From assembly GCF_004364335.1 (NCBI RefSeq), contig NZ_SOCR01000004.1:1-64000 (forward strand): a stretch of DNA of 64,000 bases, read 5' to 3'. The DNA is from Pseudomonas graminis (GTDB lineage: Bacteria; Pseudomonadota; Gammaproteobacteria; Pseudomonadales; Pseudomonadaceae). A program made the position numbers and the translations under genes. Shown here in pieces: positions 28,283-35,881 of the stretch (positions are counted from its first letter, which is position 1; each line of letters starts with the position of its first letter). The notes under the pieces are model-generated. The model was given only the letters and a program-made list of their open reading frames with translations. It ran no database searches and was not told the origin of the DNA.

Positions 28283-28957
28283 ATGACCACCTTGCTGGCC
28301 CTGGACACCGCCACTGAAGCCTGCTCAGTCGCTTTGCTGCACGATGGCAAAGTGCTGACTCACTACGAGGTGATCCCGCGCCTGCATGCGCAAAAACTCT
28401 TGCCGATGATCAAGGACCTGCTGGCCGAGGCGGGCATCGGCCTGTCGGCGCTGGACGCCATCGCCTTCGGCCGTGGGCCGGGCGCGTTCACCGGCGTGCG
28501 CATTGCCATCGGGGTGGTTCAGGGGCTGGCCTTCGGTCTGGATCGCCCGGTGCTGCCGGTCTCCAACCTCGCGGCGCTGGCGCAACGAGCGTTTCGCGAG
28601 CAGGGCGCCACTCAGGTCGCGGCCGCCATCGATGCGCGGATGGATGAGGTGTATTGGGGTTGCTACCGCGAAGTGGCGGGAGAGATGAAGCTGGCGGGTG
28701 AAGAGGCTGTCATGGCACCGGAACATGCCGTCTTGCCGAGCGCTGCGACAGGCGACTGGTTCGGCGCGGGCACAGGCTGGGGTTACGCCGAGCGCATTGC
28801 CGCCGTTGTCAGTGCCCAGGACGCCACCCTGTTACCCCACGCCCAGGACCTGCTGACCCTCGGCAGGTTCGCCTGGCACCGTGGCGAAGCCATCGTTGCC
28901 GACGACGCTCAACCGGTTTACCTTCGCGATAAAGTCGCCACGCCAAAAGCGCGTTGA
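28283..28957 (+). CDS. tsaB: tRNA threonylcarbamoyladenosine biosynthesis protein TsaB
   Basis: A 224-aa partner of TsaD/TsaE in making the universal t6A modification at position 37 of ANN-decoding tRNAs. The ASKHA-fold start LLALDTATEACSVAL and the conserved FGRGPGAFTGVRIAIGVVQGLA (about 66-88) identify it. ATG 28283 gives the family-typical start; ATG 28271 in frame is possible. tcdA, which further cyclises t6A, lies 15 kb on. Confidence 0.93.
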   Translation: MTTLLALDTATEACSVALLHDGKVLTHYEVIPRLHAQKLLPMIKDLLAEAGIGLSALDAIAFGRGPGAFTGVRIAIGVVQGLAFGLDRPVLPVSNLAALAQRAFREQGATQVAAAIDARMDEVYWGCYREVAGEMKLAGEEAVMAPEHAVLPSAATGDWFGAGTGWGYAERIAAVVSAQDATLLPHAQDLLTLGRFAWHRGEAIVADDAQPVYLRDKVATPKAR

Positions 28958-29289
28958 GGATCAATCCTGTATCCCGGCCCTTCGCAAAACTGTAGGAGCC
29001 GGCTTGCTGGCGAACCTGTCGCATCCGGCACCGCTGAAGTAACGTGTTGAATGGTGTTCGCCAGCAAGCCGTTCATACAAACTGCGGGCATCCACACGGC
29101 CAGTGAATGCGCCATGCCACGCCCGATCTGCGACGCAGGTCACACTGTTCATGACCGTTCGGCGATAAATCTGCATAAAATTCAGGCTGCTTTAAACAAT
29201 TCGCAATAAGTGTGGTCTAGTTATCGTTCGCATGTTTGCTTAACGGCTTACTGTGAGACTAAATTGCCACTATCAGACGCCGAGTAAGC
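28958..29289. other. 332-bp intergenic region with one degenerate REPIN
   Basis: After tsaB comes the REPIN at 28991-29079, then about 200 bp of AT-richer sequence that probably holds the promoter of the small downstream gene. No gene is supported. Confidence 0.5.
28991..29079. repeat. REPIN, 89 bp, degenerate right arm
   Basis: Left arm TGTAGGAGCCGGCTTGCTGG; the right arm reads CCAGCAAGCCGTTCATACA instead of the regular complement. It keeps the 89-bp length of the other copies. Confidence 0.85.
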
Positions 29290-29583
29290 ATGATGCGAAT
29301 CACCGGTCCCTCACCACGTTCATACCCGATCAAGCGCAAGCCACGCAGGGATTCTGCGTCGGTGGATGGTACGTTCGAGGAAGTGAATGACGAGATCGAG
29401 GTGAATCCGCAAGTGGCCCGTCGCCAGACCGGGACCACGGCAAACGTGCCCGCGCGTCAGCAAGACATCATTTTCCCCCGTGCCATGAGCACCCGAGTCG
29501 CGCACGCGCTCAGCAGCTATCTAATGACCTCGACCTTCGTCGACTGGGACCTCGAAGTCTCCGGGCTCGACCTCCACGTTTGA
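29290..29583 (+). CDS. Small hypothetical protein coupled to DUF72 gene
   Basis: A 97-aa basic protein (an ATG at 29293 gives 96). No signal peptide or membrane segment. It has a proline-rich start (ITGPSPRSYPIKRKPRR), then EVNPQVARRQTGTTANVPARQQDIIFPRAMSTRVAHAL. I do not recognise a domain. Its TGA overlaps the TTG start of the DUF72 gene by 4 nt, so the two are probably translated together and may share a role. Confidence 0.65.
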   Translation: MMRITGPSPRSYPIKRKPRRDSASVDGTFEEVNDEIEVNPQVARRQTGTTANVPARQQDIIFPRAMSTRVAHALSSYLMTSTFVDWDLEVSGLDLHV

Positions 29584-30452
29584 ACCTCGCTGACCCGCCT
29601 TACTACATCGGTTGCCCGTCCTGGAGCGAAAAAGCCTGGCGTGAGTCGCTGTACCCGCCGGACGCCCCGGACCTGGATTTGCTTGGGTTGTACGCCCAGG
29701 TCTTCAACGCCGTCGAAGGCAACACCACGTTTTACGCACGTCCCAAGCCGGAGATCGTTCAGCGCTGGGCGGACGCCTTGCCCGAGCACTTCCGCTTCTC
29801 TGCAAAAATCCCCCGTGACATCAGCCATGCCGGCGACCTGCGCGAGCACCTGGGCGCGGTGGAGGATTTCCTGCAACTGCTTGCTCCGCTGGGGTCGAGA
29901 CTTCAACCGCTGTGGCTGCAGCTGTCGGCCAGTTTCGGTCCCCATCGGCTGAATGAACTGGCTGCCTTCATTGATGCACTGGAAGGCCGACCGTTGGCGG
30001 TGGAAGTGCGCAACATGGCGTTTTTCACCAAGGGCGAAGACGAGCGTCAGCTTAATCGCCTGTTGCTCGACCGAGGCGTCGAGCGGATCTGTCTTGATTC
30101 CCGGCCGCTGTTCAGCTGCGTTTCCACTGAGCCTGCCGTGCTTCATGCGCAATCGAAGAAGCCCAAGGTTCCGCCGCGTCCGGCTGCGCTCACGTCCTTC
30201 CCTCAAGTGCGCTTCATCGGCGGGCCGGATGAGGCGATCAACGAAGGCTTCATCGTGCAGTGGGCGGAAAAAGTGGCCGGCTGGATCGAGGAGGGGCGCA
30301 CGCCTTCGGTGTTTCTGCACACGCCTGACAACATCGCCTCGCCGCAACTGGCCCGTCGTTTTCACCATCAGTTGATGACCCTGCTGCCGGGGCTGCCCGA
30401 TCTGCCGCAGCTGGATCGCGGTCGGCAAGTGGAGCAACTCGGGCTGCTCTGA
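29580..30452 (+). CDS. DUF72 domain-containing protein
   Basis: A 290-aa TIM-barrel-like protein of the widespread DUF72 (YecE) family, biochemical role unknown. Family features: YYIGCPSWSEKAWRESLYP at the start, FNAVEGNTTFYARP, FRFSAKIPRDISH, LAVEVRNMAFF, and near the end a FLHTPDNIASPQLARRF helix. The TTG start at 29580 is imposed by overlap with the upstream stop. The next ORF begins 49 nt on. Confidence 0.85.
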   Translation: MNLADPPYYIGCPSWSEKAWRESLYPPDAPDLDLLGLYAQVFNAVEGNTTFYARPKPEIVQRWADALPEHFRFSAKIPRDISHAGDLREHLGAVEDFLQLLAPLGSRLQPLWLQLSASFGPHRLNELAAFIDALEGRPLAVEVRNMAFFTKGEDERQLNRLLLDRGVERICLDSRPLFSCVSTEPAVLHAQSKKPKVPPRPAALTSFPQVRFIGGPDEAINEGFIVQWAEKVAGWIEEGRTPSVFLHTPDNIASPQLARRFHHQLMTLLPGLPDLPQLDRGRQVEQLGLL

Positions 30453-30501
30453 GGTCGAGATAGGGTGGACTCATCCCTCCGTCAGACGAGAACCTTCCTG
30501 C

Positions 30502-31200
30502 ATGCGCGGCTCGACCTTCTTTCTTCTACTGGTTCTGATCAGCGCAGCGGTCGCGGTGTCGATCTGGCGTGGCTGGTTGCCTGTCGCTGACCGCTGGAAC
30601 CCGTGGGCCCCGCTGAATGTGCGGGACGAGCCCAATCTCGTCACCCCCTTCAAGCTCTGGCGACTGCAGGACGACCCGGCGCTGTGCGAGGCCGCGTTGC
30701 AAACCTCGACCCTGCGTTACACCCATCAGGCCGACAGCGCTGCCGACGCCAAATGCCCGCTGACCAACGCGCTGCGTATTCAGGGCGGCGACGTCGCGCT
30801 GAGCAGCAGTTTTCTGTCCAGTTGTCGCCTGGCCGTGGCGTACGCGCTGTTCGATATTCACCAGTTGCAGCCAGCGGCCAAGGCGGTGTTCGGGCAAAAG
30901 GTCACCCAGGTTGATCACCTGGGCAGCTTCGCCTGCCGCAACATTTACAACCGCAGCGAAGGCCGCCTGAGCCAGCACGCGACCGCCAACGCGCTGGACA
31001 TCGCCGGGTTTCGACTGGCAGACGGGCGCAGGATTTCGGTGCTCAAGGACTGGAAAGACGAGGGTGACGAGGGGCGTTTTCTGCGAATGGTGAGGGATGG
31101 CGCCTGCATGCAGTTCAACACGGTGCTGAGCCCGGAATACAACGCCGCGCACCGTAACCACTTTCACCTGGACATGGGACGCTGGCGGGTGTGTCGCTAG
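30502..31200 (+). CDS. Extensin-like C-terminal domain protein
   Basis: A 232-aa protein with an N-terminal membrane anchor (residues 3-22, STFFLLLVLISAAVAVSIW). The rest matches the extensin-like family: CPLTNALRIQGGDVALSSSF, CRNIYNRSEGRLSQHATANALDIAGF and HRNHFHLDMG. The HxxxxxxD and HFHLD pattern resembles the zinc ligands of LAS-type (VanY/MepA) peptidases, suggesting a periplasmic cell-wall role. Activity is inferred from that resemblance only. Confidence 0.83.
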   Translation: MRGSTFFLLLVLISAAVAVSIWRGWLPVADRWNPWAPLNVRDEPNLVTPFKLWRLQDDPALCEAALQTSTLRYTHQADSAADAKCPLTNALRIQGGDVALSSSFLSSCRLAVAYALFDIHQLQPAAKAVFGQKVTQVDHLGSFACRNIYNRSEGRLSQHATANALDIAGFRLADGRRISVLKDWKDEGDEGRFLRMVRDGACMQFNTVLSPEYNAAHRNHFHLDMGRWRVCR

Positions 31201-31245
31201 GGGAGGCGAGCGGGGGTGTGTGCTTGCGCCGGGTTACGGCCTGCG

Positions 31246-31875
31246 TCAGGCAGCGAGACGAAGGTTCTGCAGCACAATCGGCCGCGCCCAACCGTTATCG
31301 AAGGCCAGATGACGCTGCTGCTCGGTCATTTCTTCAGCGCTGAATGGCGTTGCAGGCTTGTCGGCCAGGTCCCATTCGAACTCGGCAATCGGCAGGAACA
31401 GTGGGCGAGGCTGAGGGCCCGGGCCGGGTTCAACGCTGTCATCGTAGGGGTTGAGGACGGTCGGGCGGACCCAGGTGTCATCGAACTTGAGGTTGCGTTG
31501 CTGCTCGATCATTTCCATCGCGGTGAACGGCTTGGCGGGCTTGTCGGCCAGATCCCATTCAAACTCGGCAATCGGCAGAAACAAAGGCTCCGGCGGCGCG
31601 ATTTCCTTGTCCTGGATCGGGCATTCACGTTGCTCGACGATCTTGCTCAGCGCGCTGGCGCCAGCAATCGGCTCGCCGGTCAGGTTGTCCGTCGTGGCGA
31701 CGGCGCTGTATTCAGGAGTGGCGCCAGCGTTGTCATCGACCTGCTGAGCCATCGCACGGGTAAACGCATCCTGCCAGAGCTGCGTGACGCCGCTCAGGGT
31801 TTGGGTATTGCGTACGCTGTAGTCGCCTGCGTACGTCAAATAGCCTATCGAGGAGGTTTGCTGAATGTCTGACAT
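31246..31875 (-). CDS. Hypothetical protein with an internal 45-residue tandem duplication
   Basis: A 209-aa protein I do not recognise. The N-terminal part (1-95) is polar with no signal peptide. Residues 97-141 and 158-202 are the same unit, 35 of 45 identical: PLFLPIAEFEWDLADKPA, then PF.A.EM.EQQR.L.FD..W.RP.VL. A Gly/Pro linker (EPGPGPQPR) joins them. The acidic, Trp-containing repeats look like short binding modules. It is divergent from rsmJ, 98 nt between starts. Conserved coding is likely because the duplication is preserved at protein level. Confidence 0.72.
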   Translation of the reverse strand: MSDIQQTSSIGYLTYAGDYSVRNTQTLSGVTQLWQDAFTRAMAQQVDDNAGATPEYSAVATTDNLTGEPIAGASALSKIVEQRECPIQDKEIAPPEPLFLPIAEFEWDLADKPAKPFTAMEMIEQQRNLKFDDTWVRPTVLNPYDDSVEPGPGPQPRPLFLPIAEFEWDLADKPATPFSAEEMTEQQRHLAFDNGWARPIVLQNLRLAA

Positions 31876-31973
31876 AAGCGCTCAGTACAGCCCGTGGGTC
31901 TGGCAAAATGCCGGATACTTTTGTTATCGGCAGATCTTGCCAATCATTAAGAATATTTGAGCGCGTAGAGACA

Positions 31974-32765
31974 ATGACTGAGCAGCACGCGGGCAGCCGC
32001 ATTCGGGTCGACAGCCTGACCCCCGACGGGCAGGAAACCGCAGCGCAGTGGGCGCAGCGACTGGGTTTGCCGCTGGACGATGCAGACGCGGATTTTGCCC
32101 TGCAGGTGGCCGAAGACGGCCTGCAATTGCAGCAACTGGGTGACGACGTGCCGGGCCCGGTGCGCGTGGATTTCATCGAAGGCAAGGCGGCCCATCGGCG
32201 TCTGTTTGGCGGCGGCAGCGGGCAGATGATCGCCAAGGCCGTGGGCATTCAGCCGGGCGTGCGCCCTCGGGTGCTGGATGCCACGGCGGGGCTGGGCAAG
32301 GACGCGTTTGTGTTGGCGAGTCTGGGGTGCGAAGTCAGTCTGATCGAGCGCCAGCCGATCATCGCGGCGTTGCTCGAAGACGGCCTGGCGCGCGGGGCGA
32401 GAGATCTGGATGTGGGCGGGATCATCGCGCAGATGCGCCTGCTTACAGGCAACTCCATCGAGCTGATTCGCCAGTGGGAAGGCGAGCCGCCTCAGGTCAT
32501 TTACCTTGATCCGATGTTTCCCCATCGTGAGAAAACCGCGCTGGTGAAGAAGGAAATGCGCCTGTTCCGGCCGCTGGTGGGTGACGACATGGACGCCCCT
32601 GCCTTGCTGGAAGCGGCGCTGGCGCTGGCGACCCACCGCGTCGTGGTCAAACGCCCGCGCAAGGCGCCGTGCATCGAAGGGGCCAAGCCTTCCTACGCCC
32701 TGGACGGCAAATCCAGCCGCTACGACATTTACCCGAAGAAGGCGTTGAAGAGCACGGGTTCGTGA
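31974..32765 (+). CDS. rsmJ: 16S rRNA (guanine1516-N2)-methyltransferase RsmJ
   Basis: A 263-aa SAM-dependent enzyme. Motif I is [19 protein letters not shown] (about 102-120), the post-I acidic residue is in VSLIERQP, and the catalytic [18 protein letters not shown] is the RsmJ (YhiQ) signature. Start 31974 is chosen; the upstream in-frame ATG at 31908 overlaps the promoter region of the divergent gene. Confidence 0.92.
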   Translation: MTEQHAGSRIRVDSLTPDGQETAAQWAQRLGLPLDDADADFALQVAEDGLQLQQLGDDVPGPVRVDFIEGKAAHRRLFGGGSGQMIAKAVGIQPGVRPRVLDATAGLGKDAFVLASLGCEVSLIERQPIIAALLEDGLARGARDLDVGGIIAQMRLLTGNSIELIRQWEGEPPQVIYLDPMFPHREKTALVKKEMRLFRPLVGDDMDAPALLEAALALATHRVVVKRPRKAPCIEGAKPSYALDGKSSRYDIYPKKALKSTGS

Positions 32766-32898
32766 CACTCATCCGGTAAACCTGAACCTGGCAACCGTCG
32801 GCGCAGTCCTCTGCTGTGCCGATGCCTGACAAGCCACCGTTTCAGGTGTGCGCTCATCGGCGATATGCCCTGACCAGAGCTGTAGCCGGAGATAACCG

Positions 32899-33987
32899 AT
32901 GAGCACTTCCCCATTGTCCGTGACGCCTTTGCCGTTCGAGCCGCAGTTCGAGCAGATACCCGATGACGAGGCTCAGACGAGCAAAGAGCTGGCCGAGGCC
33001 ATGCACAGCATTCTGGAAACCACCTACAAGGATGGCGGCCATGCCATACGCAGCGTGCATGCCAAGGCCCATGGTTTACTGCACGGCCAGATTCATATTC
33101 TGGACGGCCTGCCCGCTGAGCTGGCGCAGGGCGTCTTCGCGCATCCCGGCACGCTGGACGTGAAGATGCGCTTCTCCACCAATCCGGGTGACCTGCTCGA
33201 CGACAAGGTGTCAACGCCGCGCGGTCTGGCCATCAAGCTGGTCGGTGTGCAGGGCGCACGCCTGCCGGGCAGTGAAGGCCAAGTCACCCAGGACTTCGTC
33301 ATGCAGAACGCCAAGGCGTTCACTGCGGCCACGCCCAAGGACTTCCTCAAGACCCTGAAGTTGCTGGCAAAGACCACCGACAAAATGCCCAACATGAAGA
33401 AAGCGCTGTCGGCATTGTTTCGTGGTCTGGAGTCGACGGTTGAAGCCATGGGCGGGGAGAGTGGCACGCTCAAGTCACTGGGCGGGCACCCGATGACGAA
33501 TTTGCTCGGGGAAACCTATAACAGCATCGTGCCGTTTCTCTATGGTCGCTACTACGGCAAATTGAGCGTGGCGCCTGTGTCACCTGAACTCACCGCCCTG
33601 ACCGACCAGAAGGTGGACCTGAATGGCCACCCCGACGGTTTGCGGGAAGCGGTGCGCAGCCACTTCGCAAATAAGGGTGGGATTTGGGAAGTGCGTATCC
33701 AGTTGGCCACCGACCTTGAAAAAATGCCGATTGAAGACGCTTCGGTGGAATGGTCCGAAGAGCTGAGCCCATTCGTGACCGTGGCCCGCATCGAAGTGCC
33801 GCCCCAGGACAGCTGGTCGGACGAACGCCAGCAGGAAATCGACGACGGCATGGCCTTCAGCCCCTGGCACGGCGTGGTCGAGCACCGGCCACTGGGCGGC
33901 GTCATGCGGGTGCGCAAGCCGTCCTATGAGCTGTCTTCAGGCTTCCGCGCCAGCCACAACGGCTGCCCGATGCACGAGCCTCGCTGA
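32899..33987 (+). CDS. Catalase-family heme protein (small, SrpA-like)
   Basis: A 362-aa minimal catalase-fold protein, much shorter than true catalases (about 480 or more). The distal His region is RSVHAKAHG (His54); RFSTNPGDLLDD and TPRGLAIKLVG match the catalase core. Near the C-terminus R...KPSYELSSGFR is a plausible proximal Arg/Tyr heme-ligand region. No signal peptide, so cytosolic. It may act as a peroxidase or a substrate-specific heme oxygenase/peroxygenase rather than a classical catalase. Stands alone between rsmJ and a convergent TetR gene. Confidence 0.85.
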   Translation: MSTSPLSVTPLPFEPQFEQIPDDEAQTSKELAEAMHSILETTYKDGGHAIRSVHAKAHGLLHGQIHILDGLPAELAQGVFAHPGTLDVKMRFSTNPGDLLDDKVSTPRGLAIKLVGVQGARLPGSEGQVTQDFVMQNAKAFTAATPKDFLKTLKLLAKTTDKMPNMKKALSALFRGLESTVEAMGGESGTLKSLGGHPMTNLLGETYNSIVPFLYGRYYGKLSVAPVSPELTALTDQKVDLNGHPDGLREAVRSHFANKGGIWEVRIQLATDLEKMPIEDASVEWSEELSPFVTVARIEVPPQDSWSDERQQEIDDGMAFSPWHGVVEHRPLGGVMRVRKPSYELSSGFRASHNGCPMHEPR

Positions 33988-34022
33988 TAGACCCGAAGTC
34001 GGTCCCACTGCGCGCGAGGTGT

Positions 34023-34054
34023 TGTAGGACCGGCTTCAGCCGGGAAGAGGCCGG
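34023..34054. repeat. Single REP-like element
   Basis: TGTAGGACCGGCTTCAGCCG with a small internal palindrome (CCGGCTTCAGCCGG). A related copy is at about 209-227. Confidence 0.6.
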
Positions 34055-34079
34055 TGCGCACGCCACCATAACTACAGCC

Positions 34080-34709
34080 CTAAACCCGATACGCCTTCAA
34101 GAACAGTGCTACCACGTCCCTTACATGGTGGTCAGCCGCTTGCTCGTCCGGTACTTCCCCGGTGCCGATGAGAAGCCTGAAATGGTGCACGCCTTTGATC
34201 AAACTCAAAAAATGCCCCGCCGCATCAAGGGGCGATTCGAAGCGCAGCCCGTTGGTACCGCTCAGCTTCCCAAGAAATCGCTCCAGCTCGTGCAGGACCC
34301 GTTGCGGTCCTGCTTCGAAGAACACCTGAGTCAGCGATGATCCCTGGGGCCCCAAAGCGATGATCAAACGATTCAGGTCGATGGACTCGGGGCTGTTGAT
34401 CAGCGTCTGAAACCCTCTGGCAATACCGAGCAATACCTTTTCAACGGGCTGATCAACCGGCACATCCACGAATAACTCCGGCACCTGCTCCTCACAACGC
34501 GCGACGACCGCACAGGAAAACAGCGTCTCCTTGTCGACGAAGTGGCTGTAGACCGTCAGCTTGGAAACCCCGGCTTCGGCGGCGACGGCGTCCATGCTGG
34601 TGTTGGCGTAACCGTTGCTGATGAACAGGTTTTTGGCGGCTTCGAGAATGGCCTGGCGCTTGGCCAGGTCCTTGGGGCGGCCGGGGCCTGCGGGGGAGAC
34701 TGACCTCAC
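34080..34709 (-). CDS. TetR-family transcriptional regulator
   Basis: A 209-aa regulator. The HTH lies at about 17-65 (KRQAILEAAKNLFISNGYANTSMDAVAAEAGVSKLTVYSHFVDKETLF). The C-terminal domain resembles the AefR/TetR_C-type found in several pseudomonads. It starts at GTG 34709, overlapping the TGA of the upstream DUF4197 gene by 4 nt, so it has no independent leader. Effector and targets are unknown. Confidence 0.86.
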   Translation of the reverse strand: MRSVSPAGPGRPKDLAKRQAILEAAKNLFISNGYANTSMDAVAAEAGVSKLTVYSHFVDKETLFSCAVVARCEEQVPELFVDVPVDQPVEKVLLGIARGFQTLINSPESIDLNRLIIALGPQGSSLTQVFFEAGPQRVLHELERFLGKLSGTNGLRFESPLDAAGHFLSLIKGVHHFRLLIGTGEVPDEQAADHHVRDVVALFLKAYRV

Positions 34710-35395
34710 AGCGCGCCGAACACCTTCTTCGCCAGACCGGTCGCCGCCGCTGCCGGGTTGGCGCGGATGCTTTCTTCCTGTTTGGCGATCATTTCGAACA
34801 GGCCGTTCAGCGCCTTCTCGGTGACGTAGCCTTCGATGTTCGAGCTCTTCGCGTCCAGCACGCCCAGCGTCGCGGCCTGACCGGCGAAAGCGTTGTATTT
34901 CTGCGCCAGGCCTACCTTGTCAGTGGCTTGTTTGATGATGGGCAGGAACTTGGCGCGGATCTGCTCGCGGCTGGAGGTGCTCAGGTACTGCGTGGCCGAG
35001 TCCTTGCCGCCCTTGAGGATGGCTTTGGCGTCGGAGACACTCATCTTCTTCACGGCATCGACCAGCAACGTCTGCGCCTGGGGCATTGCCGCCTCCGCCG
35101 CCTGGTTCATGCTGGTTTCCAGCTGATCGACCTGCGCGCCCATGCCGAACTGCTTCATCTTCTTGGCGACCTTGCCCAGGTTGCCCGGCAGTTCGATGCG
35201 TACATCCTTGTTGTTACTGAACCCGCCCGGCACGCCCAGTTGCTTGACGGCGACCTGCGCGCCTTGGGTCAGGGCATCCTTTAGCCCGCCGGTGGCGTCC
35301 GATTGCGACAGATCATTGAGCGACAACGCGAAAGCACTGGCCGATAACAGCAGGCCTGCGCATATACCAGTGAACGAGAGGGAGCGACGCAGCAT
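34706..35395 (-). CDS. DUF4197 periplasmic protein
   Basis: A 229-aa exported protein. The signal peptide is MLRRSLSFTGICAGLLLSASAFA, cleavage near residue 23. The mature part is mostly helical and matches DUF4197: GLKDALTQGAQVAVKQLG, DVRIELPGNLGKVAKKMKQ, ATLGVLDAKSSNIEGYVTEKALNGLFEMIAKQE. Function unknown. The ATG at 35395 has AAGGA upstream; the frame extends to 35428. It is coupled to the following TetR gene. Confidence 0.87.
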   Translation of the reverse strand: MLRRSLSFTGICAGLLLSASAFALSLNDLSQSDATGGLKDALTQGAQVAVKQLGVPGGFSNNKDVRIELPGNLGKVAKKMKQFGMGAQVDQLETSMNQAAEAAMPQAQTLLVDAVKKMSVSDAKAILKGGKDSATQYLSTSSREQIRAKFLPIIKQATDKVGLAQKYNAFAGQAATLGVLDAKSSNIEGYVTEKALNGLFEMIAKQEESIRANPAAAATGLAKKVFGAL

Positions 35396-35434
35396 GGGTA
35401 ATGTCCTTTTCAGCGGTGTGTGGTGCACGCCCGA

Positions 35435-35833
35435 TTAACGGGCCGGGCTCAAACGAATTTTGACGGGCGGTTTTTCGTCCAGCGTCAGGTCCACCGTGTA
35501 GCGCTCGGTGCTGAGCATCAGCAGCTTGCCGTCCACTTCAATGCGCGCGCTGACCGAATAGGTGTGACCCGGCTGGACCTGCTTCTGATCGTAGGTCAGG
35601 TGAAAGGGTAGCGGCACCTGGCCTTTGATCGGACCGTTCTGGCTGGCAAGGATCTGTGCGGGTGCGTCGGCCAGCGTCACGTCCTGCAACGAGACTTTCA
35701 GCGTCGCGGTTGGCGGAAGCGCCATGCGCTGCAGGTAAAAAACCTCGCCATCCACCGAGCCCGGCAGGTTATCCGGCGCATGGGCGCACGCGGCCAGCAC
35801 CGTGGTCAGGAGGGTGAGCAGGATGTGTTTCAT
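35435..35833 (-). CDS. YbaY-family lipoprotein
   Basis: A 132-aa lipoprotein: MKHILLTLLTTVLAAC, lipobox LAAC, Cys16. The mature beta-sandwich shows the type III-secretion-pilotin/YbaY pattern: VDGEVFYLQRMALPPTATLKVSLQDVTLADAPAQ and PFHLTYDQKQVQPGHTYSVSARIEVDGKL. YbaY is reported as a glycolipid-type outer-membrane lipoprotein; the exact role is unsettled. It lies between plsB and the DUF4197 gene on the same strand. Confidence 0.85.
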   Translation of the reverse strand: MKHILLTLLTTVLAACAHAPDNLPGSVDGEVFYLQRMALPPTATLKVSLQDVTLADAPAQILASQNGPIKGQVPLPFHLTYDQKQVQPGHTYSVSARIEVDGKLLMLSTERYTVDLTLDEKPPVKIRLSPAR

Positions 35834-35881
35834 GTGAGGCTCCTTGTCAGGTGAAACATTTGATAGGGCGAGGTTCGTCGC

